Shown in pieces: positions 14,923 through 22,034 of a stretch of DNA of 22,034 bases; position 1 is the stretch's first letter; every line of letters begins with the position of its first letter. The notes beneath the pieces are model-generated. The model did no database searches, was not told the DNA's origin, and saw nothing but the letters and a program-made list of their open reading frames with translations. A program made the translations under genes and the position numbers. This stretch comes from Bacillota bacterium (GTDB lineage Bacteria; Bacillota; Clostridia; Clostridiales; Clostridiaceae): contig JAEZAL010000008.1 of NCBI GenBank assembly GCA_023427705.1, positions 1 to 22,034 on the forward strand, read 5' to 3'.

Positions 14923-14987
14923 TAACTGTAGTATTTATGAAATGAAATTACAAATAGGGAATTAAGTATATTAAAGGGGATGATGTT

Positions 14988-15776
14988 ATGAATACTATTG
15001 TTTGTATAAAACAAGTTCCAAGTACAACAAAAGTAGAGGTAGATGAAAAAACAGGGGTACTAAAAAGAGATGGTATAGACAGTAAAATGAATCCATATGA
15101 TTTATATGCTTTAGAAACTGCATTTAAAATTAAGGAGTTAGTTGGGGGAGTTATTGATGTAATAAGCATGGGGCCACCACAAGCAGTAGAAGTAATAAAA
15201 GAAGCATATTCTATGGGAGCAGATAATGGTATATTAATTTCTGATAGAAAATTTGCAGGCGCAGATGTTTTAGCAACATCATATACAATATCGCAAGGTA
15301 TTACAAAGGCTGGGGAATATGATTTAATTATTTGTGGTAAACAAACTACAGATGGAGATACTGCTCAAGTAGGACCTGAAATAGCAGAATATTTAGGTAT
15401 TCCTCATGTTACAAATGTAAGTAAAATAGTTGAGGTAAGACAAGATTGTATAATTGTTGAAATGGATATGCAGGAAGTAAATGAAGTATTAGAAGTTAAA
15501 TTACCTTGTTTAATAACTGTTGAAAAGAATATATACGAACCTAGATTACCTTCATATATAAGGAAGAAGGAAACAAAAAATAGAGAAATAAAGATATTGT
15601 CTTTAAATGATTTGAAGGACAAGGACGAAAATAAATATGGATTAAATGGTTCACCAACACAAGTTGAAAGAATATTTCCACCACAAGTTAATATAGAGCA
15701 TGAAAGTTTTACTGGAAGTTCAGAAAAGGTTTCAAAAGATATTTTTAATAAATTGAAAGAATTAAAGTTTATATAG
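14988..15776 (+). CDS. etfB: Electron transfer flavoprotein beta subunit (lactate dehydrogenase-associated)
   Basis: A 262-residue EtfB. It starts with MNTIVCIKQVPSTTKVEVDEKTG and contains MNPYDLYALETA, DVISMGPPQA and ICGKQTTDGDTAQVGPEIAEYLG. These are family motifs, and the MGPPQA stretch is characteristic of the bifurcating/confurcating group. In such complexes EtfB helps bind NAD(H) and one FAD. Directly followed by etfA and an FAD lactate dehydrogenase gene, it matches the lctB-lctC-lctD arrangement of Acetobacterium woodii. There the complex oxidises lactate with NAD while consuming reduced ferredoxin. AAGGGGA precedes the ATG. Confidence 0.92.
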   Translation: MNTIVCIKQVPSTTKVEVDEKTGVLKRDGIDSKMNPYDLYALETAFKIKELVGGVIDVISMGPPQAVEVIKEAYSMGADNGILISDRKFAGADVLATSYTISQGITKAGEYDLIICGKQTTDGDTAQVGPEIAEYLGIPHVTNVSKIVEVRQDCIIVEMDMQEVNEVLEVKLPCLITVEKNIYEPRLPSYIRKKETKNREIKILSLNDLKDKDENKYGLNGSPTQVERIFPPQVNIEHESFTGSSEKVSKDIFNKLKELKFI

Positions 15777-15788
15777 GAGGAAATATAT

Positions 15789-16991
15789 ATGGCAAAGTTA
15801 GTGATTAACCAAGAAAAAATAATCAATATAAATGAACTTATTAATATTTGTCCTTTTAGAGCATTAGAAAATAATAATGGCATATTAGATGTGAATTCAA
15901 ATTGTAAAATGTGCAAACTATGTGTAAATAAAGGTCCTAAGGGAGCTATTGAGTATATAGAAGAAGAAAAAGTTTTAATAGATAAAAGTAAGTGGATGGG
16001 TGTTGCTATTTATGTTGATCATATTGATGGTAATATACACCCTGTTACTTTTGAGCTTATAGGAAAAGCTAGAGAACTAGCAGATAAAGTTAATCAAGAA
16101 GTTTCTTGTGTTTTTATAGGAAGTAATATAAATAATAAAGCTAAAGAATTACTGCATTATGGTGTTGATAAAGTATATGTATATGAAGATAAAAGCCTAA
16201 ATAATTTTAATATAGAACCATACACAGCAATTTTTGAAGATTTTATTAATAATACTAAGCCTTCTGTAATTTTAGTTGGGGCTACTACTATTGGGAGGTC
16301 TTTAGCACCAAGAGTCGCTGCAAGGTTTAGAACTGGATTAACAGCAGATTGTACTGTATTAGATATAAAAGAAAATACTGATTTAGTACAAATAAGACCG
16401 GCTTTTGGTGGAAATATAATGGCGCAAATTGTTACTCCTAATTCAAGACCACAATTAGCTACTGTTAGATATAAGGTTATGTCAGCACCACAGAGAAATT
16501 CATTTACTAATGGGAAGGTTATTTTATGTAGTATAGATAAAGAAAAATTACATTCAAATATAAAAATTAAAGAGATAGTGAAAAAGAAAAAAGAACATAG
16601 CATTTCTGATGCAGAAGTTTTAGTGGTTGCAGGAAGAGGTGTTAAAAGTGAAAAAGATATGGAAATGATAAGAGAGTTAGCAAGTTTATTGGGTGGAGAA
16701 GTTGCTGTAACTAGGCCATTAGTAGAATCAGGATTAGAAGTAGCAAATAGGCAGGTTGGCTTAAGTGGTAGAACTGTAAGAGCTAAACTAGTAATAGCAT
16801 GTGGAGTATCGGGAGCAGTTCAATTTACTGCTGGGATGAATAATTCAGATTATATATTTGCAATAAATAAGGATGAGAATGCCGCTATATTTAAGGTTGC
16901 ACATTATGGAATAGTAGGGGATATATATGAAGTAATTCCTAAGCTAATAGAAATGATTAAAGAAGATGGAGGAAAGGCATATGCAATATAA
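15789..16991 (+). CDS. etfA: Electron transfer flavoprotein alpha subunit with N-terminal [4Fe-4S] domain
   Basis: A 400-residue EtfA, longer than the usual 320-330 because of an N-terminal ferredoxin-like domain of about 65 residues. That domain has cysteines at 21 (CPFRALE) and at 39, 42 and 45 (CKMCKLC), enough for one [4Fe-4S] cluster; the last cysteine of a second motif is replaced (VNKGP). The EtfA domains follow, ending in the FAD-binding region with SGRTVRAKLVIACGVSGAVQ, GMNNSDYIFAINKD and KVAHYGIVGD. The extra domain fits electron exchange with ferredoxin, as in the lactate dehydrogenase/Etf complex. A strong AGGAGG site precedes the ATG, and the 3' end overlaps the next gene by 11 bases. 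Confidence 0.93.
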   Translation: MAKLVINQEKIININELINICPFRALENNNGILDVNSNCKMCKLCVNKGPKGAIEYIEEEKVLIDKSKWMGVAIYVDHIDGNIHPVTFELIGKARELADKVNQEVSCVFIGSNINNKAKELLHYGVDKVYVYEDKSLNNFNIEPYTAIFEDFINNTKPSVILVGATTIGRSLAPRVAARFRTGLTADCTVLDIKENTDLVQIRPAFGGNIMAQIVTPNSRPQLATVRYKVMSAPQRNSFTNGKVILCSIDKEKLHSNIKIKEIVKKKKEHSISDAEVLVVAGRGVKSEKDMEMIRELASLLGGEVAVTRPLVESGLEVANRQVGLSGRTVRAKLVIACGVSGAVQFTAGMNNSDYIFAINKDENAAIFKVAHYGIVGDIYEVIPKLIEMIKEDGGKAYAI

Positions 16992-18381
16992 TAAGGTTTT
17001 TGAAAAAGATATTGTGCATATAAAATCTATTATTAATGATGAAAATAGAGTTTTTCATGGTGAAAATATAAATGAAGATTATAGTCATGATGAGTTAGCT
17101 TTTATCAAATCAAAACCAGAGTTGGTTATTAAAGTAAAAAGTACTGAAGAAGTATCCGAAATTATGAAATATGCCTACGAAAAAAATATACCAGTTACAG
17201 CAAGAGGTTCTGGTACAGGGTTAGTAGGGGCCTGTGTTCCTCTAAAAGGTGGGATAACAATAGATTTAAGTGATATGAATAGAATAATAGAGTTAGACGA
17301 AGAAAATTTAACTTTAACTGTTGAACCAGGAGTATTACTTATGGAGATAAGTAAATTTGTTCAAGATAATGATCTTTTCTATCCTCCAGATCCAGGAGAA
17401 AAAACTGCTACAATAGGAGGAAATATTAGTACTAATGCAGGTGGGATGAGAGCTGTGAAGTATGGCGTAACAAGGGATTATGTTAGAGGACTAGAAGTAG
17501 TTAAATCTAATGGAGATATATTAAACCTTGGAGGAAAGGTAGTTAAAAATAGTTCAGGATATAGTTTGAAAGACTTAATAATAGGTTCAGAAGGTACTTT
17601 AGGAATAATTACTAAAGCTATATTAAAGCTATTACCATTACCTAAAAAGGCTATTAGCTTATTAGTACCTTTTAGAGATTTAGAAAAAGCTATAGAAACT
17701 GTACCTAAAATAATTAAATCTAAGTCAGTTCCTACAGCTATTGAATTTATGGAAGGGCAGGTTATTAAGGCAGCAGAAGAATATCTGGGAAAGAAGTTCC
17801 CAGACCATAGTTCAAATGCTTACTTATTACTAACCTTTGATGGAAATTCAAAAGAAGAAATAGAAGTTGCATATGAAAATGTAGCAGAAATATGTTTGAA
17901 GGAAGGAGCTACAGATGTATTTATTTCTGATACAGAAGAAAGACAAGAATCTATATGGTCTGCTAGAGGAGCATTCTTAGAAGCTATAAAAAATTCTACT
18001 ACAGAAATGGATGAGGTAGATGTAGTAGTACCTAGAAATAAAGTAGCTACCTTTGTAAAGTTTACTCATAAGCTACAAGAAGAGTATAAAATTAGAATTC
18101 AGAGTTTTGGACATGCTGGAGACGGAAATCTTCATATTTATATATTAAGGGATAATTTAGAGGAAAAATTATGGAATAATATATTACATGAAGTTATGAA
18201 GGAAATGTATGATAAGGCTAAAGAATTATCAGGTCAAGTATCTGGAGAGCATGGAATAGGATATGCAAAGAGGGAGTACCTAAAAGAATCATTAAAATAT
18301 GAAAATATAGAAATAATGAAGGGAATAAAAGAGGTATTCGATCCTAAAAATATATTAAATCCTGGCAAGGTTTGCTATTAA
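16981..18381 (+). CDS. FAD-dependent lactate dehydrogenase (GlcD family), Etf-linked
   Basis: A 466-residue FAD enzyme of the GlcD/D-lactate dehydrogenase family, probably oxidising lactate to pyruvate and passing electrons to the EtfAB proteins upstream. The FAD_binding_4 domain carries PVTARGSGTGLVGACVPLKG near residue 75 and ATIGGNISTNAGGMRAVKYG. The C-terminal FAD-oxidase domain has FGHAGDGNLHIYI and SGEHGIGYAKREYL. The earlier in-frame ATG at 16966 is possible, but 16981 has GGAGG eight bases upstream (16968-16972), so I prefer it. Stereospecificity for D- or L-lactate and glycolate as an alternative substrate cannot be settled from sequence; the etf neighbours favour lactate. No lactate permease gene is present in the window. 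Confidence 0.88.
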   Translation: MQYNKVFEKDIVHIKSIINDENRVFHGENINEDYSHDELAFIKSKPELVIKVKSTEEVSEIMKYAYEKNIPVTARGSGTGLVGACVPLKGGITIDLSDMNRIIELDEENLTLTVEPGVLLMEISKFVQDNDLFYPPDPGEKTATIGGNISTNAGGMRAVKYGVTRDYVRGLEVVKSNGDILNLGGKVVKNSSGYSLKDLIIGSEGTLGIITKAILKLLPLPKKAISLLVPFRDLEKAIETVPKIIKSKSVPTAIEFMEGQVIKAAEEYLGKKFPDHSSNAYLLLTFDGNSKEEIEVAYENVAEICLKEGATDVFISDTEERQESIWSARGAFLEAIKNSTTEMDEVDVVVPRNKVATFVKFTHKLQEEYKIRIQSFGHAGDGNLHIYILRDNLEEKLWNNILHEVMKEMYDKAKELSGQVSGEHGIGYAKREYLKESLKYENIEIMKGIKEVFDPKNILNPGKVCY

Positions 18382-18417
18382 ATTAAATAATAATATTAAA
18401 TTAAGATAAGTATAAAT

Positions 18418-18462
18418 AGTGTGAATTGATATTAAAGCAATATTAGATTTCACACTTTTTTG
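18418..18462 (+). terminator. Intrinsic terminator of the etf-ldh operon
   Basis: Stem AGTGTGAA (18418-18425) with TTCACACT (18449-18456), extended by an inner AT-rich helix, then TTTTTT. It separates the lactate operon from the Rieske gene. Confidence 0.88.
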
Positions 18463-18552
18463 TTTTTATATAAGGAAATTATATTTCAAATTATTCATAA
18501 TAAAAGAAAAAATAGGGAACAATAGATATTATTTAATTAATGGAGTGATGAT

Positions 18553-19995
18553 ATGAAATCAATTTGGTCTGAAAGCTATAAGAATAACAATGACAAGAAT
18601 AAATTAGATATACAAGAAGCTGATGTAGTTATTATAGGGGGAGGAATAGCAGGAGTATTAACAGCTTATATGCTAAAAGAAAATAAAATAAATGCAGTAA
18701 TATTAGAAAGAGAAAAAGTATTGACTGGAAATACAATGAACACTACTGCAAAGATTACAATTCAGCATAATATCATATATGATAAATTAATTAAAGAGTT
18801 TGGTAAAGAAAATGCGAAGAGATATGCATTAGCAAATCAATTGGCATTAGAAAACTATGAAGAAATAATAAGTAAGAATAACATTGATTGTGATTTTGAG
18901 GTTGCTGATGCTTATGTTTACACATTAGATTCACCAGGAAAAATAGAAAAAGAATATAAGGCAGCAATAAGTTTAGATATAGATGCTGAATTAGTAGATA
19001 GTACAGAGTTGCCATTTAAAATTGCTAAAGCACTTAAATTTAAGAATCAAGCTAATTTCAATCCTATAAAATTTTTAAATCATATTATAAAAGATTTAAC
19101 TATATATGAAGATACAACTGCTTTAGAAATAAATGATAATGCTGTAGTTACTAATAGAGGAGAAATTAAAGCTAAAAGTATAGTAATAGCTACACATTTT
19201 CCAATTATCAATGTACCTGGTTATTATTTTTTAAGAATGCATCAAGAAAGAGAATATGTTATTGCCTTAAAAAATGCTCAACTTTTAAATGGTATGTATA
19301 TAGATGAGAAGGATGATGGTTATTCATTTAGAAGATATAAAGATTATTTAATCTTAGGAGGAGCATCTGGAAGAACAGGAAGTAATGAAGAAGGTGGATC
19401 CTATGATAAATTAAGAGATTTAGCAAAGAAGCTTTATCCTAATTCAACTGAAGAGTATCACTGGTCTGCTCAAGATTGTATTACTTCTGATGGAATTCCT
19501 TTTATTGGTATTTACTCAAAGGAACTACCTAATGTCTATGTAGCCACAGGGTTTAATAAATGGGGAATGACATCATCAATGGTATCTGCAATAATAATTA
19601 GTGGATTAATAAATGGAAAAACATATGACTTTAACGAAATATTTTCTCCAAGTAGATTTGATTTAACTGCATCTATAAAAAATTTAGTTAAGGATGGCTT
19701 TGAAACTACTTATAACTTTATAGCAGAAAAAATAAGAATTCCACTAGAAATTATAGAGAATATTAAAAATGGTGAAGCTGGAATGGTAATTTATGAAGGG
19801 AAAAAAGTTGGGGTTTATAAAAATGAATCTGGAGAAATTTACACAGTTTCTACAAAGTGTCCTCACTTAGGTTGTGAACTTAAATGGAATGCTGATGATT
19901 TGTCATGGGATTGTCCTTGTCATGGGTCAAGGTTTAATTATAAAGGTGAGTTTTTAGATTCTCCAACTATTAAGAATTTAAAATATGAAGAATAA
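18553..19995 (+). CDS. FAD-dependent oxidoreductase (DadA type) fused to a Rieske [2Fe-2S] domain
   Basis: A 480-residue two-domain protein. Residues from about 22 hold a dinucleotide-binding motif (VVIIGGGIAGVLTAYML) and a DAO-type FAD fold; YVATGFNKWGMTSSM, near 335, is the usual C-terminal FAD contact. Residues from about 400 form a Rieske domain: C436-P-H438-L-G-C441 and C454-P-C456-H457-G-S. The extra cysteines 441 and 456 are the disulfide pair of high-potential bc1/b6f-type Rieske proteins. No signal peptide is visible, so it is probably cytoplasmic. Related fusions are annotated in many bacteria, but substrate and partner are unknown. The next gene starts within its last 11 bases, which suggests a joint function. 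Confidence 0.88.
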   Translation: MKSIWSESYKNNNDKNKLDIQEADVVIIGGGIAGVLTAYMLKENKINAVILEREKVLTGNTMNTTAKITIQHNIIYDKLIKEFGKENAKRYALANQLALENYEEIISKNNIDCDFEVADAYVYTLDSPGKIEKEYKAAISLDIDAELVDSTELPFKIAKALKFKNQANFNPIKFLNHIIKDLTIYEDTTALEINDNAVVTNRGEIKAKSIVIATHFPIINVPGYYFLRMHQEREYVIALKNAQLLNGMYIDEKDDGYSFRRYKDYLILGGASGRTGSNEEGGSYDKLRDLAKKLYPNSTEEYHWSAQDCITSDGIPFIGIYSKELPNVYVATGFNKWGMTSSMVSAIIISGLINGKTYDFNEIFSPSRFDLTASIKNLVKDGFETTYNFIAEKIRIPLEIIENIKNGEAGMVIYEGKKVGVYKNESGEIYTVSTKCPHLGCELKWNADDLSWDCPCHGSRFNYKGEFLDSPTIKNLKYEE

Positions 19996-20869
19996 TATCT
20001 ATGATAATAAAAAAGGTTATTTTGCGGGATGGTATTTTAAACATCAAAGTAAAAATTACAGCATATCATTTATTCCTGGAATAAATATAAATAAAAATGG
20101 AGATAGATATGCATTTATTCAAGTTATTACTGAAAATTCATCATATAATATAAATTATGATTTTTATGATTTTTCAATAAGTAAAGATAAGAATACTATT
20201 AAAATAAAAGACAATATATTTTCCCTAAGTGGCATTATAGTAAATATAAAGGATGAAAATATAAATATAAAAGGTAAACTTACATATAAAGATATTACTA
20301 AGATAAAAGGAAATATAATGGGGCCATTTTCATATTTTCCATTTATGGAGTGTATTCATGGAGTATTAAGTTTAAATCATAGTGTAGAAGGGAATTTAAA
20401 AGTTAACAATGAACAAATTAAATTTATAAATGCTAAGGGATATATAGAAAATGATTCAGGAAAATCTTTTCCTAAAAATTATTTATGGGTACAGAGTAAT
20501 TATTTTATAAAGAAGAATACAAGTATTATGGTTTCAATAGCTGATATACCTTTTTTAGGATTTGAATTTAAGGGATGCATAGCTATAGTTTATTATGAAG
20601 GTAAAGAATATAGATTAGCCACATATAATGGAGTTAAAATAATTTCTTATAATGAAAAGGGGCTAATAATAAAAAGAGGACCTTATAAGCTAGAAGTAGA
20701 AATAAAAAATTTATCTCCACAAAAACTATTAGCACCAAATAGCGGAGATATGATAAGAAAAATAAAAGAAAATATATCTTGTAATGCAAATTTTAAATTC
20801 TATAAAAATGATAAATTGATATTTGATTTAGATAGTAATAAAACAAGTTTTGAATATGTAAATAATTAA
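19985..20869 (+). CDS. Tocopherol cyclase-family protein of unknown function
   Basis: A 294-residue protein rich in beta-strand patterns, with motifs I associate with the tocopherol cyclase family (PF14249): GYFAGWYFKHQ at the start, AFIQV, IMGPFSYFPFMECIHGVLSLNH near residues 110-130, and KGYIENDSGKSFPKNYLWVQ near 160. In plants and cyanobacteria this family closes the chromanol ring of vitamin E, but an anaerobic Firmicute is not expected to make tocopherol, so the substrate is probably different. It overlaps the Rieske oxidoreductase gene by 11 bases and has no good ribosome site of its own, so translation is probably coupled. No signal peptide or membrane helix is evident. Confidence 0.78.
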   Translation: MKNNIYDNKKGYFAGWYFKHQSKNYSISFIPGININKNGDRYAFIQVITENSSYNINYDFYDFSISKDKNTIKIKDNIFSLSGIIVNIKDENINIKGKLTYKDITKIKGNIMGPFSYFPFMECIHGVLSLNHSVEGNLKVNNEQIKFINAKGYIENDSGKSFPKNYLWVQSNYFIKKNTSIMVSIADIPFLGFEFKGCIAIVYYEGKEYRLATYNGVKIISYNEKGLIIKRGPYKLEVEIKNLSPQKLLAPNSGDMIRKIKENISCNANFKFYKNDKLIFDLDSNKTSFEYVNN

Positions 20870-20898
20870 GGAGCTGTCGTAACAGCTCCTTAATTATT
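20861..20898. terminator. Bidirectional terminator between the tocopherol-cyclase-like gene and pfl
   Basis: A perfect 17-bp stem (20861-20877 with 20882-20898) and a 4-nt loop CGTA. The stop codon of the upstream gene (20867-20869) is inside the stem. Its GGAGCTGT/ACAGCTCC core is the same as in the csp/esterase terminator. Confidence 0.88.
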
Positions 20899-20918
20899 TA
20901 TAATATAAAATCAATTAA

Positions 20919-22034
20919 TTACATTGATTTATGGAATGTTCTATTTATAACATCTAACTGTTGTTCTCTTGTCAACTTAATGAAGTTTACAGCATATCCT
21001 GAAACTCTTATAGTTAATTGAGGATATAATTCTGGATGTTCCATAGCATCTAATAAAGTAGCTCTATCAAATACATTTACATTTAAGTGCTGAGCACCTT
21101 GAGAGAAGTATCCATCCATCATTGTTCCTAAGTTATGGATTCTATCTTCAGGTGATTTTCCTAATGCATCAGGAATTATTGAGAAAGTATTTGATATACC
21201 ATCTTGTGAATGCTCATATGGTAATTTAGCAACTGAGTTTAATGATGCTAATGAACCACTGTTATCTCTTCCGTGCATTGGATTAGCTCCTGGAGCAAAT
21301 GGTTCTCCAGCTTTTCTTCCATCTGGAGTAGTACCAGTCTTCTTACCATAAACAACATTTGAAGTTATTGTTAATACTGATTGAGTGTGGTATGCATTTC
21401 TGTATGTCTTGTTCTTTCTGATTTTATTCATCATATTTTCAACTAACCATACAGCAATATCATCAGCTCTATCGTCATCATTTCCATATTTAGGGTAATC
21501 GCCTTCAACTTCAAAGTCGATAGCTACGCCTTCTTCATTTCTTATTGGCTTAACCTTAGCATATTTAATTGCTGATAAAGAGTCAGCACAAACAGATAAT
21601 CCTGCTATACCGCAAGCCATTGTTCTGAATACATCTCTATCATGTAAAGCCATTTGTAATTTTTCATATGAATACTTATCATGCATGTAATGAATAACAT
21701 TTAAAGTGTTAACATAAAGATTAGCTAACCAATCTGTCATAGTTTCAAATCTTTCCATTACTTCATCATAGTTTAGATATTCACTAGTTAGTGGTGCAAG
21801 CTTAGGTCCAACTTGCATTCCATTTTTTTCATCTTTACCACCATTAATAGCGTAAAGTAAAGTCTTAGCTAAGTTAACTCTAGCACCAAAGAATTGCATT
21901 TGCTTACCCACTCTCATTGCAGATACACAACAAGCAATTGCATAATCATCTCCCCAGTATGGAGCCATTAAATCATCATTTTCATATTGAACTGAGCTTG
22001 TATCAATAGAAACCTTTGAACAGAAATCTTTAAA
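20919..22034 (-). CDS. pflB: Pyruvate formate-lyase (formate acetyltransferase), C-terminal half
   Basis: Glycyl-radical enzyme converting pyruvate and CoA to acetyl-CoA and formate in the cytoplasm. The frame is open to the right edge, so the start lies beyond the window; the visible 371 or so residues are about half of a typical 740-760-residue enzyme. It contains VSIDTSSVQYEND and the catalytic cysteine pair in YAIACCVSAM. Near the end is the glycyl radical loop RVSGYAVNF, followed by the usual C-terminus NRTFHKSM. The ATG at 21968 is internal. It is convergent with the tocopherol-cyclase-like gene and shares the terminator. The activating enzyme gene is not in the window; downstream of pflB only the terminator follows. 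Confidence 0.96.
   Translation of the reverse strand, partial: FKDFCSKVSIDTSSVQYENDDLMAPYWGDDYAIACCVSAMRVGKQMQFFGARVNLAKTLLYAINGGKDEKNGMQVGPKLAPLTSEYLNYDEVMERFETMTDWLANLYVNTLNVIHYMHDKYSYEKLQMALHDRDVFRTMACGIAGLSVCADSLSAIKYAKVKPIRNEEGVAIDFEVEGDYPKYGNDDDRADDIAVWLVENMMNKIRKNKTYRNAYHTQSVLTITSNVVYGKKTGTTPDGRKAGEPFAPGANPMHGRDNSGSLASLNSVAKLPYEHSQDGISNTFSIIPDALGKSPEDRIHNLGTMMDGYFSQGAQHLNVNVFDRATLLDAMEHPELYPQLTIRVSGYAVNFIKLTREQQLDVINRTFHKSM

Noticed and set aside
15404..15916. 170-residue - strand ORF across the etfB/etfA junction
   Set aside because: It is antisense to two well-supported genes, has no ribosome site and resembles no family; a shadow frame, as are the other - strand ORFs overlapping transporter genes.
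16966..16980. Earlier ATG for the lactate dehydrogenase
   Set aside because: It lies before the GGAGG site (16968-16972) that is correctly spaced for ATG 16981, so the five extra residues are probably not translated.
18489..18504. PerR/Fur-like box upstream of the Rieske gene
   Set aside because: About 9 of 14 matches to TTATAATNATTATAA in a very AT-rich stretch; not better than chance.

Overview
The window looks like a piece of a low-GC anaerobic Firmicutes chromosome, most likely Clostridium sensu stricto. Reasons: very AT-rich DNA, strong AGGAGG ribosome binding sites, AGA-dominated arginine codons, TAA/TAG stops, pyruvate formate-lyase, a flavin-based Etf/lactate dehydrogenase operon and several riboswitch-type leaders. 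I cannot name the species. Nearly everything is on the + strand; only a cold-shock gene and the pfl fragment at the right edge are on the - strand.

Region 1 (1-4640) is the end of an Ami/Opp-type oligopeptide importer operon: the 3' end of the binding-protein gene, then oppB, oppC, oppD and an oppF broken by an in-frame TGA between the ABC signature and Walker B. Region 2 (4640-5940) holds a single-gene esterase, a 136-bp nested inverted-repeat element and a convergent cold-shock gene sharing a bidirectional terminator. Region 3 (5937-11918) is a complete second peptide/nickel-family ABC importer (binding protein, two permeases, two ATPases). It lies behind a perfect TTGACA-N17-TATAAT promoter, a CodY-like box, a compound dyad and a roughly 280-nt structured leader ending in an intrinsic terminator. 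I do not recognise the leader's class, but its pairing alternatives look like a riboswitch or attenuator.

Region 4 (11966-14814) is a polar amino acid ABC importer (binding protein, permease, ATPase) behind a recognisable lysine riboswitch, which makes lysine the likely substrate. Region 5 (14873-18462) is an etfB-etfA-ldh operon of the electron-confurcating lactate oxidation type, with a ferredoxin-like [4Fe-4S] domain on EtfA and a Rex-like redox operator just upstream of the promoter. Region 6 (18553-20898) is an overlapping gene pair: a DadA-type FAD oxidoreductase fused to a Rieske domain, and a tocopherol-cyclase-family protein. Region 7 is the C-terminal half of pyruvate formate-lyase, on the - strand and cut by the window edge.

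Taken together, the window covers nutrient capture (peptides, lysine) and redox/fermentation (lactate oxidation, pyruvate cleavage). The most novel signals are the unassigned leader RNA at 6131-6410, the nonsense codon in oppF, a hairpin after the binding-protein gene in all three import operons, and the Rieske/tocopherol-cyclase pair.
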